The notes beneath the pieces are model-generated. The model saw only the letters and a program-made list of their open reading frames with translations. It made no database searches and was not told the DNA's origin. Below, piece by piece: positions 8,081-15,741 of a DNA stretch of 64,000 nt. Location: assembly GCF_019599545.1 (NCBI RefSeq), contig NZ_JAIEZV010000005.1, positions 59,495-123,494 of the forward strand, given 5' to 3'. A program made the position numbers and the translations under genes. Source of the DNA: Halobacillus sp. Nhm2S1. GTDB taxonomy: Bacteria; Bacillota; Bacilli; Bacillales; Halobacillaceae. Each line of letters opens with the position of its first letter. The first letter of the stretch is position 1.

Positions 8081-8279
8081 TCCTTATTGTATCACCTTTT
8101 CCTGGGTTGCTGCTTTGGGAAAAAAACGTGCGAAAGTGATAACTGAATAGAGGTTTAATGAAAAAATTTTCTCAAGTTTTGTCTACTATTGGTAAATTGT
8201 AAAATATATTCAGAAGTATAATTGTTGAAAAAGCATGAATCCTGTACACTTGAACTATCAACTATATGGAGTGGAGCAC

Positions 8280-8921
8280 ATGGATGTCAGTAAAATCCAA
8301 CTAATGTTTCAAATGCAAGCCATGTCTATGTTAGGAAACCGAAATTCGAGCAACTTATCAAATGGGATGCAGGATATGACATTTCAAAGCCTTCTGCGTG
8401 AAGCAATGGAACAGTCGTTTCGTGCGAGCGTGCCTTCTTCGCCCAGCCGTCTATCCCACCCAGGGCAAAGCCCTTTGGCTTATCAAGTACCAGTGTCTGT
8501 AGAGAAAAGTCAGGGAATGGTAAATGATATCTCAAATGTTACCAGTGGAAACGCGAATGTGGATCAGCTCATAAAAAAAGCATCGGCCCGCTATGGCGTT
8601 GATGAAAAATTGGTGCGATCTGTAGTGAAGGCTGAATCAAACTTTGATGCTGGTGTCGTCAGTTATGCAGGAGCACAAGGCTTGATGCAGCTTATGCCCG
8701 CAACAGCAAAGGGGCTTGGTGTGACAGATCCATTTGATCCGGAGCAGAACTTGATGGGCGGGACAAAGTACTTGAGACAAATGCTTGACCGTTATGATGG
8801 CAATACCGAATTGGCCCTCGCTGCTTACAATGCAGGTCCTGGTAATGTAGATAAGTATGACGGTGTGCCACCATTTCGAGAGACTCAAAATTACATATCT
8901 AAAATACTCGGAAAAGCATAA
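8280..8921 (+). CDS. Lytic transglycosylase (SLT domain), YjbJ-like
   Basis: The 213-residue protein has a low-complexity N-terminal half and a C-terminal SLT domain (~residues 95-213): catalytic Glu in VVKAESNFDAG (about E119), AGAQGLMQLMPATAKGLGV, NLMGGTKYLRQMLDRY, LALAAYNAGPGNV and YISKIL. It should cleave the MurNAc-GlcNAc bond of peptidoglycan. No signal peptide is visible, as in B. subtilis YjbJ. ATG 8280 is chosen over 8235 because GGAGTGGAG lies just upstream and the protein then begins like the family. Confidence 0.88.
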   Translation: MDVSKIQLMFQMQAMSMLGNRNSSNLSNGMQDMTFQSLLREAMEQSFRASVPSSPSRLSHPGQSPLAYQVPVSVEKSQGMVNDISNVTSGNANVDQLIKKASARYGVDEKLVRSVVKAESNFDAGVVSYAGAQGLMQLMPATAKGLGVTDPFDPEQNLMGGTKYLRQMLDRYDGNTELALAAYNAGPGNVDKYDGVPPFRETQNYISKILGKA

Positions 8922-8923
8922 AG

Positions 8924-8958
8924 AAGCGCGGACGTCTTATAAAAGACCCGCGCTTTTT
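8924..8958 (+). terminator. Terminator after transglycosylase gene
   Basis: AAGCGCGG pairs with CCGCGCTT, with an inner GTCTT/AAGAC stem and a trailing T run. Confidence 0.88.
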
Positions 8959-8987
8959 TATGGAATGATTAGCAGTATGTTATTTCT

Positions 8988-9539
8988 TTACTTATCTGGT
9001 TCAAGCTCCCGGCTCATCTGCATGTATTGATCAAAAACGACCGTCATCTCTTTCAAGCGGTTGCGGACGTCTTCGTCAATGAGCTCTCCCTGAGTGGAAA
9101 AGTGATTCGTGTGGGTGTACACGTAGTTTGGTGTCACCATGCACCGGAAGTAATTCAGAATCGGCTTTAATTGGTTCTCTACGACGAGGTGATGTTGCAA
9201 GGTACCTCCATTGGCTACAATAGATACGGGTTTATAACGCATGGCAAGGGGCGATACGGCATCAAATACGTTTTTCAAAGTACCAGGGATCGATCCTTGG
9301 AAAACGGGAGTAGCAATGACATAAGCATCAGCTTCTTCGATTTCATGGATCAATCTTTTCATATCATCGTTATATTCTTCAGCTGGGCGGCCATCTACGA
9401 ATTGAAGCTCATAATTCTCGAGGTCAACAATTTTCGTGGTGTGATCCGTCGGCAGCTGCTGGATATATTTTTCGATTTCATCAAGGAGCGTCCGGGTCTT
9501 TTTCCCGACGATCGTTCCGTTCAATAGTAGGATCTTCAT
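8988..9539 (-). CDS. NADPH-dependent FMN reductase
   Basis: The 183-residue flavodoxin-like protein has the FMN-phosphate loop as LLNGTIVGKKTRTLL, the central DAYVIATPVFQGSIPGTLKNVFD segment (given here as ATPVFQGSIPGTLKNVFD) and a VANGGTLQHHL loop. It belongs to the SsuE/azobenzene-reductase superfamily and would reduce FMN or quinones with NAD(P)H in the cytosol. It is monocistronic with ATG start and a plain ribosome binding site. Physiological substrate unknown. Confidence 0.85.
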   Translation of the reverse strand: MKILLLNGTIVGKKTRTLLDEIEKYIQQLPTDHTTKIVDLENYELQFVDGRPAEEYNDDMKRLIHEIEEADAYVIATPVFQGSIPGTLKNVFDAVSPLAMRYKPVSIVANGGTLQHHLVVENQLKPILNYFRCMVTPNYVYTHTNHFSTQGELIDEDVRNRLKEMTVVFDQYMQMSRELEPDK

Positions 9540-9853
9540 GGCAACTTTCTCCCCTTCAATTTTCTTTGAGCTATGTTATCGTATGCAGAACTTCATAAAG
9601 TGGGCTATGTAACTAATGGTAGTATGTGTTGGCCTTGCCCGATTATCTTATGAAAATTTACTCTGCGGGTACAGCTCGGAGCTTAACCGTCTTTTTCATG
9701 ACGAGTCGGCATCGGTCATCGGGACGGTTGGTATATATGAAATAGTCTCTTTTCTTTTTATGGTAAAGTATACGTCTTATTTAAGCAATTGTGAGGATTC
9801 TGCTTGCTTTATGTCGGAATAAGAAGGGTATAATAGGGGAAGGAGGGAAGGCG
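9540..9853. other. Gene-free stretch
   Basis: I see no credible gene here. A TATAAT (9829-9834) precedes the YkvA gene and overlaps a weak sigma-B-like arrangement (GCTTTA, 14 bp, GGGTAT at 9826). Open frames in the stretch lack ribosome binding sites. Confidence 0.5.
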
Positions 9854-10135
9854 ATGATCCGTTTATGGCGAAGAATTAAGTTTCTTTTTAATGTCAGAAA
9901 ATCTGTGCCGTTTCTTGTGCGATTTTTTAAATCAAAAGATGTGAGTAACGGGAAGAAATGGTTTTCCGTCGTACTCTTAGTAGCTTATCTTCTGTTCCCA
10001 TGGGACATCATCCCGGATTTCCTCGTATTTTTCGGTCTTGTCGATGATCTTGCTGTTTTCACTTACATTATGCAATGGATGGTGAAGATGGCTCCTGCGG
10101 ACTTGCAAGAGGAGTACCGCGTCTATGATGAATAG
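9854..10135 (+). CDS. ykvA: YkvA-family membrane protein (DUF1232)
   Basis: A 93-residue protein with the DUF1232 core: WFSVVLLVAYLLFPWDIIPDFL then FFGLVDDLAVFTYI, a helical hairpin with the hallmark P-x-D-x-I-P-D-x-x-x-x-x-G-x-x-D-D pattern. Function is unknown. ATG 9854 is chosen because GGAGGGAAGG sits just before it; a longer in-frame start at 9791 has no ribosome binding site. Confidence 0.88.
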   Translation: MIRLWRRIKFLFNVRKSVPFLVRFFKSKDVSNGKKWFSVVLLVAYLLFPWDIIPDFLVFFGLVDDLAVFTYIMQWMVKMAPADLQEEYRVYDE

Positions 10136-10139
10136 AAAT

Positions 10140-10165
10140 GTTTAATCAACGGCAAGATGAGGTAT
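10140..10165 (+). promoter_or_regulatory. Possible sigma-B promoter upstream of ohr
   Basis: GTTTAA (10140-10145), 14 bp, AGGTAT (10160-10165): a perfect -35 and one mismatch at -10, 43 bp before the ohr ATG. Confidence 0.5.
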
Positions 10166-10208
10166 GTAACTGTTGTGGATTCAATAATTAGTCAAGGAGT
10201 GATGGATA

Positions 10209-10625
10209 ATGAGTAATGTAATGTTTACCGCACATGCAACAGCACAAGGTGGACGAAATGGCCACGTTAAGTCAGACGATGGTTTAATTGATTTGAACCT
10301 TTCCATGCCTGGTGAAGGTGATGAAAAAGGATCGAACCCAGAGCAATTGTTTGCTGCTGGTTATTCCGCTTGCTACGATGGAGCGTTGAACCTGGTTGCA
10401 AGTAAACAGAAAAAAGATATCGAATCTGAAATCACTGCTGACGTAAGCCTCATGAAAGATGAATCGGATAATGGTTTTAAAGTAGGCGTTGTCCTTAATG
10501 TAAAAGTGAAAGGTGTTTCTCAGGAAGAAGCAGAATCACTTGCTGAGGAAGCTCACAAAGTATGTCCATACTCTAAAGCGACGCGTGGAAACATCGACGT
10601 TGAAATCAATGCGAGTGCTGTATAA
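10209..10625 (+). CDS. ohrB: Organic hydroperoxide resistance protein (Ohr/OsmC family)
   Basis: The 138-residue protein has the two catalytic cysteines of Ohr thiol peroxidases, C55 in AGYSACYDGAL and C119 in AHKVCPYSKATRGN, and the usual NPEQLFAAGYSAC motif. It reduces organic hydroperoxides in the cytosol using lipoylated or thiol reductants. No ohrR repressor is adjacent and no obvious OhrR operator precedes it; instead a GTTTAA-N14-AGGTAT sequence is present. In B. subtilis ohrA is OhrR-controlled and ohrB is sigma-B-controlled, so I favour ohrB. Confidence 0.88.
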   Translation: MSNVMFTAHATAQGGRNGHVKSDDGLIDLNLSMPGEGDEKGSNPEQLFAAGYSACYDGALNLVASKQKKDIESEITADVSLMKDESDNGFKVGVVLNVKVKGVSQEEAESLAEEAHKVCPYSKATRGNIDVEINASAV

Positions 10626-10639
10626 AAAATAAGCTCTTC

Positions 10640-10670
10640 ATCCCTGGTGGGAATTCCACCAGGGATTTTT
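10640..10670 (+). terminator. Terminator after ohr
   Basis: ATCCCTGGTGG pairs with CCACCAGGGAT over GAATT, followed by TTTT. Confidence 0.92.
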
Positions 10671-10721
10671 ATTTATTGGAAGGGAAGAATAGCTACAACA
10701 TATACATGCAATTCGTATTAC

Positions 10722-10738
10722 TACCAGGCGTACTGGTA
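10722..10738. promoter_or_regulatory. Inverted repeat upstream of hesB-like gene
   Basis: TACCAG-GCGTA-CTGGTA is a perfect 6-bp inverted repeat with a 5-bp centre, 36 bp before the ATG and just upstream of an A/T-rich possible -10. It could be a dimer-binding operator. Confidence 0.35.
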
Positions 10739-10773
10739 ATTATGGTATTTTATAGTCGAAGGGGTGAAAGGCG

Positions 10774-11058
10774 ATGAAAATCACCGACCAAGCGAGGGAT
10801 TTATTAAATCAAATCTTAGAAGATGAAGATGCAGGATGTCTGCGCTTGTTTTTTGCTGGTTACGGGTGTGGGGAACCGGATATCGGTATGACGATTGGGG
10901 AACCGGAAGCGGATGATGAACTTCATCACATCAATTCTATTCCCGTGGCCATAGACAGTAGAATAGCCCATATGACGGAAGACTTGACAATCGAAGGGAA
11001 GCAGACCATGGAAGGTCCGAAGTTTCAGATGCTGGGGCTTCCAGAAAAAGACTGTTAA
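10774..11058 (+). CDS. HesB/IscA-like protein
   Basis: The 94-residue protein has the HesB-like fold of A-type iron-sulfur carriers and their YneR-type relatives: an N-terminal ITDQARDLLNQIL helix, then GCLRLFFAGYGCGEPDIGM. Cysteines lie at about 22, 32 and the C-terminal residue (PEKDC). The spacing differs from true IscA (C-x~64-CGC), so iron-sulfur binding is not assured. Monocistronic, GGGGTGAAAGGCG ribosome binding site, own terminator. Confidence 0.75.
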   Translation: MKITDQARDLLNQILEDEDAGCLRLFFAGYGCGEPDIGMTIGEPEADDELHHINSIPVAIDSRIAHMTEDLTIEGKQTMEGPKFQMLGLPEKDC

Positions 11059-11070
11059 CATAGATCCATG

Positions 11071-11096
11071 CCCACAGTTTTGTGGGTGTATTTTTT
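11071..11096 (+). terminator. Terminator after hesB-like gene
   Basis: CCCACA pairs with TGTGGG over GTTT, followed by TGTATTTTTTA. It lies inside a longer open frame, showing that the next gene starts further downstream. Confidence 0.75.
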
Positions 11097-11178
11097 ATTG
11101 GAGAACGAAAAACGACCCGAATATAGGCCTCTCCCTATTGAAAGGCACATACTAGAAAAGAGGGGATCGCTGCACATC

Positions 11179-11790
11179 ATGATGGCATCAGGACACCAGG
11201 TTGTAGGCTTCACTTTCGGGGTGGGTGCAATGACTTTGCTTCCAACGTTCGAGTGGATGCCTGAACAGCCTCTGCAAACGGTTTTATTCTTTGTGTTCGT
11301 CCTTTTCGGCTCGCTGTTACCGGATATCGACACACCAACATCTACCCTCGGGCACAAGTTTTGGCGGGGACTTATGACGGTGTTTACCGTCGCCTTTCTC
11401 TGTTATTTGTTTGTACCAGAGTATTTGGATACATATCGAGAACAACTGAAAATTTTCGTCATGCTGCTTTTACCTATTCTGATTATGATTCGTGGACATA
11501 GGAAAATGACTCACTCCGTGTTGTTTGTGGCTTTACTTATTGGATACGGGACGATCCTTGAACAAGCCTTCGCCATCCCCCGTATGTATATCGGGGGATT
11601 AATTATAGGAGTGGTTTCCCATTTGTTTGGGGATTACATAACGAAAAAAGGCATCCCATTGGCTTACCCTTTTTCCAAGAAGTATTTACAGTTCATCTTC
11701 ACCTTCAGAACAGGGTCAAACAGTGAGCGTCTCATTGTCTACACCCTGCTCTTATGGAACGTATGGTACCTCACCTCAAACATTTTCTGA
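11179..11790 (+). CDS. YdjM-family membrane-bound metal-dependent hydrolase
   Basis: About 203 residues with four or five membrane segments. The family metal ligands are present as GSLLPDIDTP, GHRKMTHS and HLFGDYITKKGIPLAYPFS. The family (YdjM/YfhP, formerly LexA-binding membrane-associated hydrolases) has no settled substrate. Starts considered are ATG 11179 and 11182; the frame opens earlier at 11068 but that part is occupied by the upstream terminator. The ribosome binding site is poor (GAGGGG, 13 bp away), so a near start at CTG 11170 is not excluded. Confidence 0.8.
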   Translation: MMASGHQVVGFTFGVGAMTLLPTFEWMPEQPLQTVLFFVFVLFGSLLPDIDTPTSTLGHKFWRGLMTVFTVAFLCYLFVPEYLDTYREQLKIFVMLLLPILIMIRGHRKMTHSVLFVALLIGYGTILEQAFAIPRMYIGGLIIGVVSHLFGDYITKKGIPLAYPFSKKYLQFIFTFRTGSNSERLIVYTLLLWNVWYLTSNIF

Positions 11791-11817
11791 CACTACATTC
11801 TAGTAGTGTCTTTTTTC
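11789..11817 (+). terminator. Terminator overlapping stop codon of YdjM-like gene
   Basis: GACACTAC pairs with GTAGTGTC over ATTCTA, followed by T6; the stem begins within the TGA. Confidence 0.9.
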
Positions 11818-11847
11818 TATCCCCATTTATTACACAAAAACCAGGCC

Positions 11848-11975
11848 AGGCTTCCTTTAAGAGAGCGCGGTATGTGCTCACCGCGCTCCCGCGGAAAGCG
11901 AGTCATTTCCCGTAGCCCCCATCCACTCAACAACAGTCTAGAAACTGAGTCTTCCACCATCAGGAGCGTTTATGG
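11848..11975 (-). repeat. Dispersed TIR element, copy C
   Basis: The right end carries TCTAGAAACTGAGTCTTCCA, matching the family terminal repeat; the core GCGGAAAGCGAGTCATTTCC and a GAGCGCGG/CCGCGCTC hairpin are intact. The left end is degenerate. It lies just upstream of the aimR-like gene. Confidence 0.65.
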
Positions 11976-12039
11976 AACAGGAAGAGGTGATTAAAAGGAA
12001 ATATAATCCATAAGTATTTCAGTCTCTTTAAGTTTTGTA

Positions 12040-12068
12040 TAGACATATTTCCGAAAATTCAATAAAAT
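12040..12068 (+). promoter_or_regulatory. Sigma-A promoter of the aimR-like gene
   Basis: TAGACA (12040-12045), 17-bp spacer, TAAAAT (12063-12068), 31 bp before the GTG start. Confidence 0.6.
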
Positions 12069-12099
12069 AGAAGAAAGATAGATAAGGAGGGCGAGTGTT

Positions 12100-13116
12100 G
12101 TGGCAGATTACCAACTAATTGAACCGAGCCCATTGCGAAAGCTTCAAATGAGTCGCACTTCCTCTTTATATGATGTGTACCTTGGTTATTTAAGGGAATA
12201 CCCCAGAAGAGATGCTGTCTTAAGAACAAAAGACCATATCCTCTCCCATTTCCCGAACTCAATTGACGAACAAATTGTCTGTATGGAATTTTTTTATATG
12301 AATGATTTTTTTGAAGATCTGTCTGTCATTACAGAATCCCCTTACATAAATAAAGAAGTGGGTCATTTGTATCAAGTGATCCTGTCTCAGACCGGTAGAG
12401 ATAAAAACAAAAATTACTTAGATGAGCTAAAAGGTCTCCATTTTACGCATCCATCGTTACGATGCCTTCACCTATTCACCCTGGTATATTCTTATCAGGA
12501 CTTGAAAGTATTTACAGCATTGGATAAGTACTTGGACGAATGCGACCAGGCGCTTCAGCAAGTAGACGAGCCTTTGATGTATTATTATTTGAATCAACGT
12601 TATCAAGAGCTGCTTTTTTATCATTATTGGAAGACCAATAACTCTATCCTTGCGAGCCGTTATGCATATAAAATGATCAACACAGAAGTTTCATCTAGAA
12701 GAAAGAGCCGCATGCATCATGATTTGGCATTATGTCAGCTTTTTAATGGCTATGAATCTTCTATGGAATCGTTACTAAAATCCATAGAGATTGCTGAAAA
12801 ACATAGGCATTTACGTTTTTTACAAACGGTAAAAAACCGTTCGCTTCCTTTTATATCTTCCTTTCATCAGAGAACTGAAGGGATATCTACTACAGATCCA
12901 GTAGAGCAGGCTCACCTTGCTTTAGCGCGGGGAGATTATGAGAAGACACAGGAGATCCTGCATTCCTTTCCATCACTCACTCCCTTTCAAGAGAGTTATT
13001 TGGGTCTGGCTACAGGGAACAGAGAGATGCTGAGGCATTCCTATAACCGTTTTATTCAAGAACAAGGGGATTACTTCTTTGCCCAATTACCACTAGCGTA
13101 TTTAGAAAGAATATAA
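12100..13116 (+). CDS. AimR-like (arbitrium-type) TPR peptide receptor
   Basis: The 338-residue all-helical protein resembles AimR, the phage lysis-lysogeny pheromone receptor of the RRNPP superfamily. The pattern SLYDVYLGYLREYP, RTKDHILSHFPN, MEFFYMNDFFEDL and HLYQVILSQTG follows AimR's N-terminal third, and TPR-like helices follow (YLDECDQALQQV, ASRYAYKMINTEV, MHHDLALCQLFNGYESSM, ALARGDYEKTQEIL). The region before SLYDVYL is about 20 residues, shorter than in phage AimR, so the N-terminal DNA-binding domain may be reduced. GTG start with AAGGAGG 9 bp upstream. A 43-codon secreted-peptide gene follows after 22 bp. No phage genes are visible anywhere in the window. A divergent Rap or NprR relative is the alternative. 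Confidence 0.72.
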   Translation: MADYQLIEPSPLRKLQMSRTSSLYDVYLGYLREYPRRDAVLRTKDHILSHFPNSIDEQIVCMEFFYMNDFFEDLSVITESPYINKEVGHLYQVILSQTGRDKNKNYLDELKGLHFTHPSLRCLHLFTLVYSYQDLKVFTALDKYLDECDQALQQVDEPLMYYYLNQRYQELLFYHYWKTNNSILASRYAYKMINTEVSSRRKSRMHHDLALCQLFNGYESSMESLLKSIEIAEKHRHLRFLQTVKNRSLPFISSFHQRTEGISTTDPVEQAHLALARGDYEKTQEILHSFPSLTPFQESYLGLATGNREMLRHSYNRFIQEQGDYFFAQLPLAYLERI

Positions 13117-13138
13117 AAATAAATGGGGGTTTTCTTTT

Positions 13139-13270
13139 ATGAAAAGGTTAGCCGGATTGTTTGTTGTTCTTTTACTGACGCTTGCAGGCTCATGGGGGAT
13201 AGGAGAGAGTAAGACTGCCTATGATCCGATTGATGGAGGTTATTGGAGTATAGAAAATCCAGAAATTTAA
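13139..13270 (+). CDS. AimP/Phr-like secreted signalling-peptide precursor
   Basis: A 43-codon gene begins 22 bp after the receptor gene with GGGGG about 9 bp before its ATG. The product has a positively charged start (MKR), a hydrophobic core LAGLFVVLLLTLAGSWGIG and a polar C-terminal part ending YDPIDGGYWSIENPEI: the architecture and exact length of phage AimP (43 residues in phi3T) and of Phr peptides. A cleavage near SKTA is possible. The mature signal would come from the C-terminal region; it does not end in the RGA motif of the SPbeta-group arbitrium peptides. A terminator follows after 15 bp. Confidence 0.7.
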   Translation: MKRLAGLFVVLLLTLAGSWGIGESKTAYDPIDGGYWSIENPEI

Positions 13271-13285
13271 AAGTATAGAAAATAG

Positions 13286-13326
13286 AAAAGGTGTCCTTCC
13301 GGTATTGGAATAGGACACCTTTTTTG
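13286..13326. terminator. Bidirectional terminator between peptide gene and BCCT gene
   Basis: AAAAGGTGTCC pairs with GGACACCTTTT, extended by TCC/GGA around GGTATT, with A-rich and T-rich flanks. Confidence 0.92.
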
Positions 13327-13333
13327 TGCTCAA

Positions 13334-14842
13334 CTATTCGTGCTTTTTCTTGCGTCGTTCGGGCAGCGGCTCTTTTCGTATCATCTTCGTAAAGGCATAA
13401 ACGAAGAGAATAATGATCACTGTAAACGGAAGAGCAGAAACGAGAGAAGCTGTCTGCAAAGCATCCAAGCCACCGGCGACCAGCAACACGCCGGCAATGG
13501 CTGCCATCAGGACACCCCAGATTACTTTAATAGCAAGGGCAGGGGTCAGACTGCCATTCGTTGTCATACTTGCCAAAATATAAGTGGCTGAGTCAGCAGA
13601 TGTGATCAAGAACGTTGCGATCAACAAAATGGATAAGAAGGATAAAATGCCTGTGAGAGGCAGGTATTCATAAGCTTTGAAGAGAGCGACCGTCACATCA
13701 TTGTTGACGGCTTCAGCAATCTGCGTTCCATTGTTCAAGTCACTGTTCAGGGCTGTACCACCGAAAACGGCGATCCACAAACAAGCGATCAGCGGTGGTA
13801 CGACAAGGACACCGAATATGAACTCCCTGATTGTTCGACCACGGGAAACGCGGGCAACGAATGCCCCTACGAATGGTGACCATGCAATGACCCATGCCCA
13901 ATAGAAAATCGTCCAATCCCGGAGCCAACTCCCACCTTCATAGGGAGTCAACCTAAGACTGTACCCCACAAAGTTCGTAATATAATCTCCGATCCCTAAG
14001 GTGAAACTATTTAAAATGAACACCGTCGGCCCGGCGAAGAAGACGAATAAAAGTAAAACTAAGCAAAGGGCCAGGTTCAAGTTACTGAGCCATTTGATCC
14101 CTTTTTCCAATCCAGTACTGGATGAAGTTAAGTATAAGACGAGCAGTACGCCTGTGATGATAAGTTGGATCGATGTACTATTCGGAATGCCGAATACGGC
14201 GTTCAATCCACCGTTCATTTGAAGAATTCCAAGTCCAAGTGAAGTGGCGATTCCCATCACGGTAGCGATCACGGCTAATGAGTCGATGGTGTACTTCACC
14301 GGCTTTGACTTCCCGAGTACGGGTTCAAGAGCTGTAGACACGAGACCGTTCTTATCCTTCCTGAATTGCAAAAAACCTATAAGCAGGCCGACAATGGCGA
14401 AAACAGACCACTGGTTGATTCCCCAGTGGAAAAAGGAATAACCCATAGCGACGCGCGCAGCATCTTCGGTCTGCGCTTCCAAATCTGAGAAGGGCGTTTC
14501 GAAGTAGTGGCTCATCGGCTCTGCTACTCCCCAGAATACGAGTCCTACCCCGAAACCAGCGGAAAAGAGCATGCCAATCCACGTGAAGAAAGGAAATTCA
14601 GGCTTGGAATCTTGAGGCCCGATTTTGATTTTTCCATATTTACTCAGTCCGAGAGCAGCCAGGAAAATGACGAAGCCGAAAACGGAAATGAGATAAAACC
14701 AGCCAAAATTAAGGGTAGTGAAGTCAAATAAGGTACCGGCGACTGTACCAAAGCCTTCAGGATTAATTGCTCCTACGATGACGAGGACAGTGATGACGGT
14801 TGCGGAAATGAGGAAAACAGGGTTTTTGATTTGATCTTTCAT
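13334..14842 (-). CDS. BCCT-family compatible-solute transporter
   Basis: The 502-residue protein has twelve membrane segments and the BCCT signature: FSAGFGVGLVFWGVAEPMSHY, SYSFFHWGINQWSVFA and the tryptophan-rich DWTIFYWAWVIAWSPFVGAF with RVSRGRTIREF. These are the glycine-betaine/choline binding and Na-coupling regions of OpuD/BetL-type carriers. It ends in a basic tail. Start ATG 14842 follows AAAGGAG. A sigma-B-like promoter lies 63-88 bp upstream. A second BCCT gene lies divergently at 15854. The exact solute cannot be read from sequence. Confidence 0.93.
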   Translation of the reverse strand: MKDQIKNPVFLISATVITVLVIVGAINPEGFGTVAGTLFDFTTLNFGWFYLISVFGFVIFLAALGLSKYGKIKIGPQDSKPEFPFFTWIGMLFSAGFGVGLVFWGVAEPMSHYFETPFSDLEAQTEDAARVAMGYSFFHWGINQWSVFAIVGLLIGFLQFRKDKNGLVSTALEPVLGKSKPVKYTIDSLAVIATVMGIATSLGLGILQMNGGLNAVFGIPNSTSIQLIITGVLLVLYLTSSSTGLEKGIKWLSNLNLALCLVLLLFVFFAGPTVFILNSFTLGIGDYITNFVGYSLRLTPYEGGSWLRDWTIFYWAWVIAWSPFVGAFVARVSRGRTIREFIFGVLVVPPLIACLWIAVFGGTALNSDLNNGTQIAEAVNNDVTVALFKAYEYLPLTGILSFLSILLIATFLITSADSATYILASMTTNGSLTPALAIKVIWGVLMAAIAGVLLVAGGLDALQTASLVSALPFTVIIILFVYAFTKMIRKEPLPERRKKKHE

Positions 14843-14904
14843 CGTGGACTCCTTTCATGAATCATAGGTAATAGATGAACATGAATTTGATGATCGGTTT
14901 GTTT

Positions 14905-14930
14905 ATTCCCTACATTTTCCTGTGAAAAAC
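14905..14930 (-). promoter_or_regulatory. Sigma-B-type promoter of the first BCCT gene
   Basis: On the minus strand: GTTTTT (14930-14925), 14-bp spacer, GGGAAT (14910-14905). Confidence 0.7.
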
Positions 14931-15081
14931 ATTTACGCGTTGAAAACGGATCGATGCATTCCCATAAGGATCGTGTCATAATAAGTGCCACTCACAAAAT
15001 TCACTTTTTCGGAGTCATCCCTCTGTTTAGAAAGGTTAAGAGATTTTGAACTCGGACAAAATGAGGGAGAGGAGGTTTCGC

Positions 15082-15648
15082 ATGTTTGAAAAATGTACAG
15101 AAGTCCGCCAATGGTTAAATGAATTTAATAGGAAATGGATGTTTGCAGGGGGATGGGCCATTGACCTTCATATCGGCGAAGAAACGAGGCATCATGAGGA
15201 TGTGGAAGTCGCTGCTTTCCGTGAAGACCAGGGCCAATTATACGAAACATTAAAATCATGGGATTTGTATGCCGTCAAACAGAAGGAACTTAAGCGTTGG
15301 GAAGGAGAAGTCCTCGCACCTCCTGTCCATGAAATTCACGCCTTTTCTCCAGAGGGTCAGAGATTAGAGGTTCTCCTTAATGAAAAAAATAAGCATCGGT
15401 GGCGTTTCAGAAGAGATGCCTCTGTTACATTTGAGATCAGTCGTATGCACCTGCAGTCAGAACTCGGTCACCCGTATTTGAATCCTGAAATTGTCCTTCT
15501 CTATAAATCAACCCATACGACAAATAAAGACGAGGAGGACTTCCAAAACGTCTTCCCTTTCCTGAATGAACATCAGAAGGATTGGTTAAAACAGTCGCTC
15601 ATGCATCACCAGCCTGAACATCCGTGGCTCGAAAATTTACTCTACTGA
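15082..15648 (+). CDS. Nucleotidyltransferase-fold protein (aminoglycoside ANT-like)
   Basis: The 188-residue protein has the N-terminal core of the ANT(2'')/LinB-like nucleotidyltransferases: MFAGGWAIDLHIGEETRHHEDVEVA (seen as FAGGWAIDLHIGEE then RHHEDVEVA), in which the usual D-x-D metal site is present as ED-x-E. The rest, including LNPEIVLLYKSTH and DEEDFQNVFPFL, follows the family. A nucleotidyl transfer to a small molecule is likely, but antibiotic resistance should not be assumed. Start ATG 15082 is chosen for its GAGAGGAGG site; an upstream TTG at 15046 lacks one. Confidence 0.78.
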   Translation: MFEKCTEVRQWLNEFNRKWMFAGGWAIDLHIGEETRHHEDVEVAAFREDQGQLYETLKSWDLYAVKQKELKRWEGEVLAPPVHEIHAFSPEGQRLEVLLNEKNKHRWRFRRDASVTFEISRMHLQSELGHPYLNPEIVLLYKSTHTTNKDEEDFQNVFPFLNEHQKDWLKQSLMHHQPEHPWLENLLY

Positions 15649-15741
15649 ACGCGACCCGAGAAACATAACAAATGAAATGGATCAAGCCCAGGAGACACCT
15701 GTCTTTTGGGCTATATTTATGTAGGAAAAATTCGACGAATT

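Noticed and set aside
7950..8150. Plus-strand 66-codon frame
   Set aside because: No ribosome binding site, basic low-complexity start, overlaps the candidate minus-strand RNA region.
9616..9822. Plus-strand 68-codon frame
   Set aside because: No ribosome binding site and no recognisable features; overlaps the promoter of ykvA.
12100..13270. Prophage remnant around the aimR-like gene
   Set aside because: Both sides carry ordinary chromosomal genes; no integrase, capsid or other phage gene or attachment repeat is visible in the window.
15082..15648. Direct call of an aminoglycoside-resistance gene
   Set aside because: Only the general nucleotidyltransferase core is visible and the metal site is a variant; resistance cannot be claimed.
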